From Thiobacillus sp. UBA3361 (lineage in GTDB: Bacteria; Pseudomonadota; Gammaproteobacteria; Burkholderiales; Thiobacillaceae): 64,000 bases of DNA. Below, piece after piece: positions 49,541 to 59,770 of this stretch. Positions within the stretch are counted from its first letter, which is position 1, and the number at the start of each line of letters is the position of its first letter. The notes under the pieces are model-generated. The model was not told the DNA's origin and did no database searches. It worked only from the letters and a program-made list of their open reading frames with translations. Both the position numbers and the translations under genes were made by a program. Where the stretch lies: contig DEQR01000059.1 in assembly GCA_002360535.1 (NCBI GenBank), forward strand, positions 55,054 through 119,053. The letters run 5' to 3'.

Positions 49541-49569
49541 CCCTCCTCCCCGGGGCGAGGTGAGGAGGG
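49541..49569. repeat. GC-rich hairpin between ubiE and lipB
   Basis: CCCTCCTC (49541-49548) pairs with GAGGAGGG (49562-49569) across a 13-nt loop. It resembles the dispersed CCCTC-type hairpins elsewhere in the window. No T-tract follows. Confidence 0.5.
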
Positions 49570-49628
49570 GCCGCTCCGGACCGGCCGAGAGATCCAGCGC
49601 GACCGCCGGCACCCACCACGAACCCTTC

Positions 49629-50237
49629 ATGTCCCATCCCCTCCTCCTCCGCCGCATCGGCCGCGCGGACTATGAATCCACCTGGCAGGCCATGCGCGAA
49701 TTCACCGCCCGGCGGACGCCGGACACCCCGGACGAACTCTGGCTGGTGGAGCATCCGCCCGTGTTCACCCTGGGCCAGGCCGGCCGGCGGGAGCATGTGC
49801 TGGCGGACATCGGCATACCCGTCATCCCCATCGACCGGGGCGGGCAGGTGACTTACCACGGGCCGGGGCAGGTGCTGGCCTATGTGCTGCTGGACCTGAA
49901 GCGGCGGGGCTACGGCGTGAAGGCGCTGGTGCACCGCCTGGAACAGGCGGTGATCGAGCTGCTGGCCGCGCGCGGGGTGGCCGGCGAACGTCTGCCGGGG
50001 GCGCCGGGGGTCTATGTGGGCGGGGCGAAAGTGGCCGCGTTGGGACTGCGCATCCGCAACGGCTGCTCGTATCACGGCCTGGCCCTGAACGTGGACCTGG
50101 ACCTGTCTCCATTCCGGTCCATCAACCCCTGCGGCCATGAGGGCCTGGCGGTGACCCGGTTGCTGGATCTGGGCATCGGTCTGGACTGGAACGCGGCGGC
50201 CGAGGCGCTGGCGGGGCGCCTGGCGGAAACCCTATGA
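49629..50237 (+). CDS. lipB: lipoyl(octanoyl) transferase
   Basis: 202 residues from the ATG at 49629. DELWLVEHPPVFTLGQAGRREHVL, VIPIDRGGQVTYHGPGQVLAYVL, the catalytic Lys in VGGAKVAALGLRI and the nucleophile Cys in INPCGHEGLAVTRLLDLG are all present. It transfers octanoate from ACP to lipoate-dependent enzymes. The frame is open upstream to 49560, but those residues are not conserved. It converges with queD. Confidence 0.95.
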   Translation: MSHPLLLRRIGRADYESTWQAMREFTARRTPDTPDELWLVEHPPVFTLGQAGRREHVLADIGIPVIPIDRGGQVTYHGPGQVLAYVLLDLKRRGYGVKALVHRLEQAVIELLAARGVAGERLPGAPGVYVGGAKVAALGLRIRNGCSYHGLALNVDLDLSPFRSINPCGHEGLAVTRLLDLGIGLDWNAAAEALAGRLAETL

Positions 50238-50250
50238 GGGTTCGGACGGG

Positions 50251-50607
50251 CTACTCGCCGCGATAGACGCAGCCGGAACGCTCGGTTTCGCGCACCTCGA
50301 TGCGGACCAATCCAGGCAGGGCGTCCTTCAGGTGTTCCCAGATCCAGATGGCCAGGTGTTCGCTGGTCGGGTTGGCGAGGCCGGGGACGTCGTTCAGATA
50401 ACGGTGGTCGAGGGCGGCATGGATGGGCTGCCAGGCCCGGTCCAGGTCAGCGAAATCCAGCACCCAACCCTTCCCGGCGTCCAGGGGACCGGCCACATGC
50501 ACCTCGATGCGGAAGGAGTGGCCGTGCAAGCGGGCGCAGGGATGCTCCGCGGGCAGGTGGGGCAGCCGGCGGGCGGCCTCCAGGTGATAGACGCCGAAGA
50601 TTTCCAT
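50251..50607 (-). CDS. queD: 6-carboxytetrahydropterin synthase
   Basis: 118 residues. YHLEAARRLPHLPAEHPCARLHGHSFRIEVHV has the catalytic Cys and two zinc His; LDHRYLNDVPGLANPTSEHLAIWIWEHL has the later His and the Glu of the T-fold family. It makes 6-carboxytetrahydropterin in the queuosine (7-deazaguanine) pathway. It is the last gene of the minus-strand run, ending 13 nt from the lipB stop. Confidence 0.92.
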   Translation of the reverse strand: MEIFGVYHLEAARRLPHLPAEHPCARLHGHSFRIEVHVAGPLDAGKGWVLDFADLDRAWQPIHAALDHRYLNDVPGLANPTSEHLAIWIWEHLKDALPGLVRIEVRETERSGCVYRGE

Positions 50608-50635
50608 GCCGGTATGGACGTGAGCGCCCCCGCCA

Positions 50636-50992
50636 TCAGGCGGCGGCGCGGACCTCGCGCGCCCCGTCCCACAGTTCTTCCAGGTTGTAGTACTGGCGCA
50701 CGGCCGGGTGCATGACGTTGATCACCACGCTGCCCGCATCGACCAGCACCCATTCGGCGGCCCTGGCGCCCTCGGTGCCGACGATTTCGGCGCCGGCCGC
50801 CTTGAGCTTGTCCCGGACGTGGTCGGCCAGCGCCTTGACCTGGCGGGTCGAGTCGCCGTTGGCGATGATCATGGTGTCGAACAGGGAGGTGAGGGAACGG
50901 ACGTCGAGGATGGTGATCTGCTTGGCCTTGATGTCTTCCAGGGCCGCGACCGCAACGCGGGTCAGGTGTTCGGTGCTCGGGGCGGTATCCAT
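50636..50992 (-). CDS. rsfS: ribosome silencing factor
   Basis: 118 residues. ALEDIKAKQITILDVRSLTSLFDTMIIANGDSTRQVKALADHVRDKLKAAG and RAAEWVLVDAGSVVINVMHPAVRQYYNLEELW are the RsfS/Iojap blocks. It binds ribosomal protein L14 and blocks subunit joining under starvation. It lies 5 nt after nadD. In many betaproteobacteria rlmH follows; here queD does. Confidence 0.95.
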   Translation of the reverse strand: MDTAPSTEHLTRVAVAALEDIKAKQITILDVRSLTSLFDTMIIANGDSTRQVKALADHVRDKLKAAGAEIVGTEGARAAEWVLVDAGSVVINVMHPAVRQYYNLEELWDGAREVRAAA

Positions 50993-50997
50993 GTGTG

Positions 50998-51660
50998 TCA
51001 GGCAGGCTCCTGTCGATAGAGTCGGTGGCGGTCAATGTAATCCAGAACCGGATCGGGGACCAGATAGCGGATGCTCCGGCCCCGGCCCACGAGTTGGCGG
51101 ATGCGGCTGGCGGAGATGTCCAGTTGGGTGATGGCCTGGAGCCAGATGCGCCCGGCGGGGGTGGCGTGCAGTTCGGCGGGGGTGGCGGCGCGGCGGCCGT
51201 GCCATTCCTGCTTCAGCTCATCGGCCAGGCGCTGTTCCCAGGCGGCCGGTGGGAAACCCGGCCGGTGGGCCACGGCCAGGTGGGCCAGGTCGAACAGCCG
51301 CCGCCATTCGTGCCAGGCGGTCAGACCCTGGAAGGCGTCGGCGCCCAGGAACAGGACCAGGGGGGTCGCCGCGCCCAGCCGGCCACGCAAGTGTTCCAGG
51401 GTTTCCACCATGTAGCTGGGCGTCGTCTTGCGCGCCTCGTAGTCTTCCAGGTGCAGGCGCGGATTGCCGGCGATGGCCAGTCCGGTCATCGCCAGGCGGG
51501 TCTCCGGGGGCACATCGGGTGCCGGGCGGTGGGGCGGATGGCCGGCGGGGATGACCAGGACGGTGGTGAGGTCCAGGGCCTCGGCCAGTTCCTCGGCGAG
51601 GCGCAGATGCCCCAGATGGATGGGGTTGAAGGTGCCGCCCAGCAGACCGACGGCGTTCAA
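50998..51660 (-). CDS. nadD: nicotinate-nucleotide adenylyltransferase
   Basis: 220 residues. VGLLGGTFNPIHLGHLRLAEELAEAL carries the nucleotidyltransferase HxGH; LVLFLGADAFQGLTAWHEW and ISASRIRQLVGRGRSIRYLVPDPV carry the C-terminal (ISxxxxR) motif. It makes nicotinate adenine dinucleotide in NAD synthesis. It is upstream of rsfS and downstream of the Sel1 gene on the minus strand. Confidence 0.95.
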   Translation of the reverse strand: MNAVGLLGGTFNPIHLGHLRLAEELAEALDLTTVLVIPAGHPPHRPAPDVPPETRLAMTGLAIAGNPRLHLEDYEARKTTPSYMVETLEHLRGRLGAATPLVLFLGADAFQGLTAWHEWRRLFDLAHLAVAHRPGFPPAAWEQRLADELKQEWHGRRAATPAELHATPAGRIWLQAITQLDISASRIRQLVGRGRSIRYLVPDPVLDYIDRHRLYRQEPA

Positions 51661-51697
51661 GTCCGCTGGTCCATGGGCGGCCGAAGGCGGCCGCCGG

Positions 51698-52186
51698 TCA
51701 GTTCTTCGCCCTGGCCAGCCATTGCTGGGCGTATTCCCGCGACTTGGCCAAACCGATCGCGTCCAAACGCTCGGCTTCCATGCGCAGCCAGTCCTTGGCC
51801 ACCTTGTTGCCGCCCTTGACCGCCAGATCGAACAGGGCGTGCGCCTGGGCCGGGTCCTTGGCCACCACCTCGCCCTTGCTGTAGAGCTGACCGAGGGCGT
51901 AGTAGGCGTCGGCGACCCCCTTCTCGGCGGCCTTGGTGTACCACTCGAAGGCCCGGCTCATGTTCGCCGCCGTGCCCTGGCCCTGTTCGGTCATCAGGCC
52001 GATCTGGTATTCGGCGACGGCCATGCCCTGCTGGGCCAGGGGCATGAACAGGTTGAAGGCCTTGGGGTAGTCGCCGCAACCATAGGTCTCGATGGCCTTG
52101 GAATAGGGGTCGTTCTCATTGGCCGTGGCCAAGGGGGCAGCCAGGGCGGCGGCCAGGGCCAGGATACAGATGCGGAAGCATGACAT
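51698..52186 (-). CDS. exported Sel1-repeat protein
   Basis: 162 residues from the ATG at 52186, which has GAGGAG 6 nt upstream; a longer frame starting at 52219 has no such site. A signal peptide (CILALAAALAAPLATA) is followed by Sel1-like repeats: AFNLFMPLAQQGMAVAEYQIGLMTEQGQG, AFEWYTKAAEKGVADAYYALGQLYSKGE and AHALFDLAVKGGNKVAKDWL. Probably periplasmic, with a protein-contact role; the partner is unknown. Confidence 0.85.
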   Translation of the reverse strand: MSCFRICILALAAALAAPLATANENDPYSKAIETYGCGDYPKAFNLFMPLAQQGMAVAEYQIGLMTEQGQGTAANMSRAFEWYTKAAEKGVADAYYALGQLYSKGEVVAKDPAQAHALFDLAVKGGNKVAKDWLRMEAERLDAIGLAKSREYAQQWLARAKN

Positions 52187-52291
52187 GGCGGTCTCCTCTG
52201 GTTTGTCGATGCGGGTCATACCATATCAGGAATGCCCGGTGTCGCCAATAAAACCTATGCGAATCAATAAGGTATTCGGTTTCGTCCAGGC

Positions 52292-53569
52292 CTATGCGCG
52301 GACATGTCCGTCGCCCAGCACCACCCATTTCTGGCTGGTCAGGCCCTCCAGCCCCACCGGGCCGCGGGCGTGGATCTTGTCGGTGGAGATGCCGATCTCG
52401 GCGCCCAGGCCATACTCGAAACCGTCGGCGAAGCGGGTGGAGGCGTTGACCATCACCGAGCTGGAATCCACCTCGCGCAGGAAGCGGCGCGCCTTGGCGT
52501 AGTCGTCGGTGACGATGGCATCGGTGTGCTGCGAGCCGTAGGTGTTGATGTGGGCCACGGCGGCGTCGAAGCCGTCCACCACCTTGATGGCGATGATCGG
52601 GGCCAGGTATTCCTCCTCCCAGTCCGCTACGGTGGCCGCCTTGAGGCGCTCGGCGGCGACACCGGCGCCTTGCAGGATGGGCAGGGCCTCCGCGCAGCAG
52701 CGCATCTCCACGCCGTGGCCGGCCAACATACGGCCGATGCCGGGCAGCAGCTCGGCGGCACGGCTGCGGGCTACCAGCAGCGACTCGGTGGTGTTGCAGG
52801 TGCCGTAGCGCTGGGTCTTGGCGTTTTCCACGATGTGCACGGCCTTGGCGGCGTCGGCCGCGTCGTCCAGATAGACGTGGCAGTTGCCGTGCAGGTGCTT
52901 GATGACCGGGATGCGCGCCTCGGCGATGAGGCGTGCGATGAGGCCCTTGCCGCCGCGCGGCACGATCACATCGACGAATTCGCGCATCGTGATCAGTTCG
53001 CCCACGGCAGCCCGGTCGATGGTGTCGATGACCTGCACGGCGGCCTCCGGCAAGCCGGCGGCGCTCAAACCCTCGCGCACGCAGGCGGCGATGGCCTGAT
53101 TGGAGTTGAGGGCCTCGGAGCCGCCGCGCAGGATGGCGGCGTTGCCCGACTTCAGGCACAGGCCGGCAGCGTCGGCGGTGACATTGGGGCGGGCCTCGTA
53201 GATGATGCCGATGACGCCCAGGGGCACGCGCATCTTGCCCACCTGGATGCCCGAGGGGCGGTAGTTCATGTCGCTGACGGCGCCCACCGGATCGGGCAGG
53301 GCGGCGATCTGGCGCAGCCCTTCGGCCATGCCGGCCACCGTCTTGGCATTCAGGGCCAGCCGGTCCAGCAGGGCGTCGTCCAGACCCTTGGCGCGGGCGG
53401 CCTCCATGTCCAGGCCGTTGGCGGCGAGCAATTTGTCCGCGTCCCGCTCGATGGCGTCGGCCATCTTCACCAGCGCCAGGTTCTTCTGGTTGGTGTCGGC
53501 GCGGGCCATGGCCCGCGAGGCCTCGCGGGCCTGGCGGCCCAGTTGTTGCATGTAGCTCTTGATGTCCAT
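52292..53569 (-). CDS. proA: glutamate-5-semialdehyde (gamma-glutamyl phosphate) reductase
   Basis: About 425 residues from the ATG at 53569 (a GTG at 53581 is possible). Key blocks: GVIGIIYEARPNVTADAAGLCLKSGNAAILRGGSEAL, the active-site Cys in YGTCNTTESLLVARS, and VNASTRFADGFEYGLGAEIGISTDKIHARGPVGLEGLT. It makes glutamate semialdehyde for proline synthesis. It follows holA closely on the minus strand. Confidence 0.96.
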   Translation of the reverse strand: MDIKSYMQQLGRQAREASRAMARADTNQKNLALVKMADAIERDADKLLAANGLDMEAARAKGLDDALLDRLALNAKTVAGMAEGLRQIAALPDPVGAVSDMNYRPSGIQVGKMRVPLGVIGIIYEARPNVTADAAGLCLKSGNAAILRGGSEALNSNQAIAACVREGLSAAGLPEAAVQVIDTIDRAAVGELITMREFVDVIVPRGGKGLIARLIAEARIPVIKHLHGNCHVYLDDAADAAKAVHIVENAKTQRYGTCNTTESLLVARSRAAELLPGIGRMLAGHGVEMRCCAEALPILQGAGVAAERLKAATVADWEEEYLAPIIAIKVVDGFDAAVAHINTYGSQHTDAIVTDDYAKARRFLREVDSSSVMVNASTRFADGFEYGLGAEIGISTDKIHARGPVGLEGLTSQKWVVLGDGHVRA

Positions 53570-53582
53570 GTCTCGCACCACG

Positions 53583-54617
53583 TTACGGTGTTGTCGGTTC
53601 CAGTTCGGGGGCCGGTTTGCCCATCAATCCCAGCCCCAATTGTTTCATGAGCAGCCAGGGGTCGTCGCCACCCAGACCCTTGGCCACCCGGTCGATGCGC
53701 GCCGCCAATTGCAGCGCCCGCCCCAGGGTGTCCAGGTCCAGCCGGCGCAGGGCGCGGCCGATCAGCGGCTGCTTGCTGTCCCATATCCTGAGGTCTGCCA
53801 TCGCCGAGGCGGCGGATTGCCCCTGGCGCACGGCCAGGGCGACACGGTAGAGGGTGCGGATTTCCTGGGTCAAGACCCACAGGGGCAGGGGCGGTGCCTC
53901 GCCCTCGCCGCGCAGGCCGTCCAGGATGCGCACGAAGCGCACCGCCTCGCCCTTGAGCAGGGCCTCGGGCAGCTGTCCGGTGTCATAGCGGGCAACGTCC
54001 AGCACGGCGCCGCGCACGTCCTCCAGGCCGATGGGGCCTGGCGGCAGCAGCAGGGCCAGCTTTTCCACTTCCTGGTCGGCGGCCAGCAGATTGCCCTCCA
54101 CCCGCCCGGCGAGGAACAGTTTCGTCTCCCGGTCGGCATTCAGGCCCTTGGCCCGCAGGCGGGCACCGATCCAGTCGGGCAGCTGCTCCAGGCCGGGGGG
54201 GGTGGCGGTGACCACCACGCCGGCCTTGTCCAGGGCGGTGAACCACTTGCTGCCCTGCCCCGCCCGGTCCAGCCGGGGCAGGTGCAGCAGCAGCCAGGTG
54301 TCGGCGGGCGGGTTGGCGCACCAGGCCTCCAGGGCCTTGCCGCCTTCCACGCCGGGCTTGCCGGTGGGCAGGCGCAGCTCCACCAGCTGCCGGCTGGCGA
54401 ACAGGGACAGGGCGTCGAAGCCGGCCAGCCAGTCCTGCCAGTTGAAGCCGGTGTCGGCCTGGAAGCTCTGGCGCGCATCGACACCCTGCTTGTAGAGTGC
54501 CCGGCGGATGGCGGCGGCGGCCTCGTCCACCAGCAGGGCTTCGTCGCCGCTGACGGCATAGACCGGGGCGACGCCCCGTGCCAGGGCGCCGTCGAGCTGT
54601 TCCGCGCGCAGCCGCAT
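53583..54617 (-). CDS. holA: DNA polymerase III delta subunit
   Basis: 344 residues. MRLRAEQLDGALARGVAPVYAVSGDEALLVDEAAAAIRRAL is the family N-terminus of the clamp-loader delta subunit; LVELRLPTGKPGVEGGKAL and the C-terminal collar helices (ALRRLDLDTLGRALQLAARIDRVAKGLG) also fit. It opens the sliding clamp in the clamp loader. It follows lptE after 9 nt, as in many proteobacteria. Confidence 0.92.
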   Translation of the reverse strand: MRLRAEQLDGALARGVAPVYAVSGDEALLVDEAAAAIRRALYKQGVDARQSFQADTGFNWQDWLAGFDALSLFASRQLVELRLPTGKPGVEGGKALEAWCANPPADTWLLLHLPRLDRAGQGSKWFTALDKAGVVVTATPPGLEQLPDWIGARLRAKGLNADRETKLFLAGRVEGNLLAADQEVEKLALLLPPGPIGLEDVRGAVLDVARYDTGQLPEALLKGEAVRFVRILDGLRGEGEAPPLPLWVLTQEIRTLYRVALAVRQGQSAASAMADLRIWDSKQPLIGRALRRLDLDTLGRALQLAARIDRVAKGLGGDDPWLLMKQLGLGLMGKPAPELEPTTP

Positions 54618-54626
54618 GCGCCGGCC

Positions 54627-55112
54627 TCAGCGTTTGATGTAGGCCAGGCGGCGCTGGATCTGGCTCAGGATGTCCTGCTCCATGTCGCGGAACAGCAGCG
54701 CCTCCTCGGCCTCCTTGGCCAGCAGCTGCTCGTCGCTGTAGGAGAAGTCCCGCGTGGCCAGGATGGGTGAAGGGGCCAGCAGATCGCGGCCCTCCTTGTC
54801 CTGCACCGACAGCTCCACCTGGTGCCGCAGGCGGTATTCGCGCACCTTGCCGCCACCGGACAGGGCCAGGATCTCCTTGGTGCGGATTTCCTTCTCCAGA
54901 CGGATGATCACCTGCGCGTCGCCAGCCTTGGTGGACAGCTGCTTGCCGCCGGCGGTCAGGCTGCGCGCCAGCCGTGCGCGCAGGGGGGAGTCGGCGGGGC
55001 TGACGATATAGGCGGACTCGAAGGGCAACTGGGCCTGCCCGCGCAGCTGGAAGCCACAACCGGCCAGGCCGGCGAGCAGTCCCAAGAGAAGGATTCGGCG
55101 TAGCGTGGTCAT
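54627..55112 (-). CDS. lptE: LPS-assembly lipoprotein LptE
   Basis: 161 residues. The lipobox LLAGLAGCGFQLRGQAQLPF has Cys-20 after a signal peptide, and LRARLARSLTAGGKQL with the RLEKEIRTKEILALSGGGKVREYRLRHQVELSV block is typical of LptE/RlpB. It is an outer-membrane lipoprotein that plugs LptD in LPS export. The ATG overlaps the stop of the small lipoprotein gene before it (ATGA). Confidence 0.92.
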   Translation of the reverse strand: MTTLRRILLLGLLAGLAGCGFQLRGQAQLPFESAYIVSPADSPLRARLARSLTAGGKQLSTKAGDAQVIIRLEKEIRTKEILALSGGGKVREYRLRHQVELSVQDKEGRDLLAPSPILATRDFSYSDEQLLAKEAEEALLFRDMEQDILSQIQRRLAYIKR

Positions 55113-55330
55113 GGCGAGGCGGTGCTGTTGGGGTTGGAGGTGGAGAGTTTCTCCCGGTCCCGGCTGTAGTCCCGGTAATCGGGGGACGGCGCGGGCGGCG
55201 GCATGCCGTCCAGCGGGCGCTTCGCCCGTTCATGCTCGCGCATGGCCTCGTAGGCGGCCTGGTCCGTGTTCCAGCCGGCGCAGCCGGTCAAGGCCAGCAG
55301 AAAGAGCAGGGTGGCGGTGGTGGATTTCAT
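55109..55330 (-). CDS. small lipoprotein between leuS and lptE
   Basis: 73 residues: signal peptide and lipobox LLALTGCAG (Cys about residue 17), then a charged, proline-rich tail (PLDGMPPPAPSPDYRDYSRDREKLSTS). It starts ~15 nt after leuS and its stop overlaps the lptE ATG by 4 nt, so coupled translation with lptE is likely. No known domain. An envelope role near LPS assembly is plausible but is inference. Confidence 0.75.
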   Translation of the reverse strand: MKSTTATLLFLLALTGCAGWNTDQAAYEAMREHERAKRPLDGMPPPAPSPDYRDYSRDREKLSTSNPNSTASP

Positions 55331-55345
55331 CTGCGGCCTCGAAGT

Positions 55346-57970
<2,625 letters not shown>

Positions 57971-58015
57971 TGAAGGATGTTATTGACGGAGAAGGAGATT
58001 ATATCGGCCTTCCGG

Positions 58016-58045
58016 GTGACATGCCCGTTGGCCGGCGGCTATACT
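58016..58045 (+). promoter_or_regulatory. candidate sigma-70 promoter of prk
   Basis: GTGACA (58016-58021), an 18-bp spacer and TATACT (58040-58045) lie 60 nt before the prk start. A GGGGAG ribosome site precedes the ATG at 58105. Judged by eye only. Confidence 0.4.
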
Positions 58046-58104
58046 CGGTCAGTTTTGTCTGGTTCGCTGTCTGATCTGCAATCGTCATTTGTGGGGAGTC
58101 CTGC

Positions 58105-58995
58105 ATGTCCAAGAAGCATCCCGTCGTGGTCGTCACCGGCTCGTCCGGCGCCGGCACCACCACCGTCAAGCGCGCCTTCGAGCACATCTTCACCCGCGAG
58201 AACCTGAGTGCCGCGGTCATCGAGGGTGACAGCTTCCACAGCCTGGGCCGCGTCGAGTTCAAGGAGGCCATGAAGAAGGCCGAGGCGGAAGGCAACAAGC
58301 ACTTCAGCCACTTCGGCCCCGAGGCCAACGACTTCGCCGCCCTGGCCAACCTGTTCAAGACCTACGGCGAGACCGGCGGCGGCAAGAAGCGCTACTACAT
58401 CCACAGCGATGAAGAGGCCGCCGCGCTGAACAAGCGCCTGGGCACCAGTCTGAAGCCCGGCGAGTTTACCCCCTGGGAAGACGTGCCCGGCAACACCGAT
58501 ATGCTGTTCTACGAGGGCCTGCACGGCCTGGTGGTCACCGGCGATGTGGACATGGCCCAATACGTGGATCTGGGCATCGGCGTGGTGCCGGTGGTGAACC
58601 TGGAATGGATCCAGAAGATCCACCGCGACGCCGCCGAGCGGGGCTATTCCGCCGAGGCCATCGTCGATACCATCCTGCGTCGCATGCCGGATTACGTGAA
58701 CTACATCACCCCCCAGTTCTCCCGTACCGACATCAACTTCCAGCGGGTGCCTACCGTCGATACCTCCAACCCCTTCATCGCCCGCGACATCCCCACCCCG
58801 GACGAGAGCTTCGTGGTGATCCGCTTCCGCGATCCCAAGGGAGTCGATTTCCCCTACCTGCTGAGCATGATCGACGGCTCTTTCATGTCGCGTCGCAACA
58901 ACCTGGTAGTGCCCGGCGGCAAGATGGGCATGTCCATGGAGATCATCCTGGAACCCATCATCCATCGCATGGTGGAAAACAGCCGCAAGGGCTGA
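58105..58995 (+). CDS. prk: phosphoribulokinase
   Basis: 296 residues, the proteobacterial form. Walker A is VVVTGSSGAGTTTVKRAFEHIF; AVIEGDSFHSLGRVEFKEAMKKAE, VNLEWIQKIHRDAAERGYSAEAIVDTILRRMPDYVNYITPQFSRTDINFQRVPTVDTSNPF are the substrate-binding blocks. It makes ribulose-1,5-bisphosphate from ribulose-5-phosphate and ATP, the Calvin-cycle CO2-acceptor step. The gene is alone here with its own terminator and no RuBisCO gene beside it. Confidence 0.96.
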   Translation: MSKKHPVVVVTGSSGAGTTTVKRAFEHIFTRENLSAAVIEGDSFHSLGRVEFKEAMKKAEAEGNKHFSHFGPEANDFAALANLFKTYGETGGGKKRYYIHSDEEAAALNKRLGTSLKPGEFTPWEDVPGNTDMLFYEGLHGLVVTGDVDMAQYVDLGIGVVPVVNLEWIQKIHRDAAERGYSAEAIVDTILRRMPDYVNYITPQFSRTDINFQRVPTVDTSNPFIARDIPTPDESFVVIRFRDPKGVDFPYLLSMIDGSFMSRRNNLVVPGGKMGMSMEIILEPIIHRMVENSRKG

Positions 58996-59015
58996 ACTGG
59001 ACGGGCGTAAGAACC

Positions 59016-59045
59016 GGGCGGCCTCGGCCGCCCGTTTTGTTTGTT
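59016..59045 (+). terminator. rho-independent terminator of prk
   Basis: GGGCGGC (59016-59022), a CTCG loop and GCCGCCC (59027-59033) are followed by GTTTTGTTTGTT. The T-tract runs up to the stop codon of the convergent exonuclease gene. Confidence 0.85.
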
Positions 59046-59769
59046 ACATCCCGGCCAGGGGGGAGGTGGCCCGTTTCTGGGCCAGGTACAGGTCGCGCAT
59101 CTTGCGGAAGCAGTCGATCTGCCGATGCCGCATGCGCGGCCCCAGGGCCAGCAGCAGTTCGGCGGTGGCCAGCGCGTCGGCCAGGGCGCTGTGGCGGGCG
59201 AAGTTGCCGATGCCGAAATGCGTCGTCCAGTCGTCCAGGGTCCGGCAGCGGTGCACCAGTTCGATGTACAGGGCGGGGCTCATATAGGCCAGGTCGGACC
59301 AGGGGTGTTCGAACCGCAGGCCCAGGTGCCGCTTCAGGGCCTTGCTGATCATAGTGTTGTCGAAGGCCACGTGGAAGGCCATCAGGGGGTCCTTGCCCAG
59401 GTACTCCAGGAAGGTGAGCAGGGCGTCTGCGGGGGGTACGCCATCGCGCTGGGCAGTGCCGCCGATGCCGTGAATGAGGATGTTGGCCTTGTCGCTCACC
59501 TTGTCCTGTTGCAACACGATGTCCAGGCCGTCGTTCAGGTCGATGCGACCGTTGACTACGGCGATGGCGCCGATGGCGATGAGCCGGTCACGGTTCACGT
59601 TCAGGCCGCTGGATTCCACATCCACCACCACATAGCGGCCCTGGGCCAGAGGCAGGCTGGCGTCCGCCGCGGGCAGTGCCTGCCAGGCGGCCAGGCGCCC
59701 CGCCTGGGTGGGGCTCAGGGCGACCGCGGGTTCGCCGAACAGACGCGCCAGCCAGTTCATCGCCGCCAC
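59044..59769 (-). CDS. 3'-5' exonuclease, DnaQ/epsilon-like
   Basis: 241 residues. Exonuclease motif I is YVVVDVESSGLNVNRDRLIAIGA (DxE), motif II FHVAFDNTMISKAL, motif III HSALADALATAELLLALG. The domain fits the DEDDh epsilon-like family. It begins right after the stop of the DUF294/CBS gene upstream, so the two form an operon. In many bacteria such an exonuclease accompanies the cNMP-CBS-DUF294 protein; its substrate is unknown. Confidence 0.88.
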   Translation of the reverse strand: MAAMNWLARLFGEPAVALSPTQAGRLAAWQALPAADASLPLAQGRYVVVDVESSGLNVNRDRLIAIGAIAVVNGRIDLNDGLDIVLQQDKVSDKANILIHGIGGTAQRDGVPPADALLTFLEYLGKDPLMAFHVAFDNTMISKALKRHLGLRFEHPWSDLAYMSPALYIELVHRCRTLDDWTTHFGIGNFARHSALADALATAELLLALGPRMRHRQIDCFRKMRDLYLAQKRATSPLAGM

Positions 59770-59770
59770 C

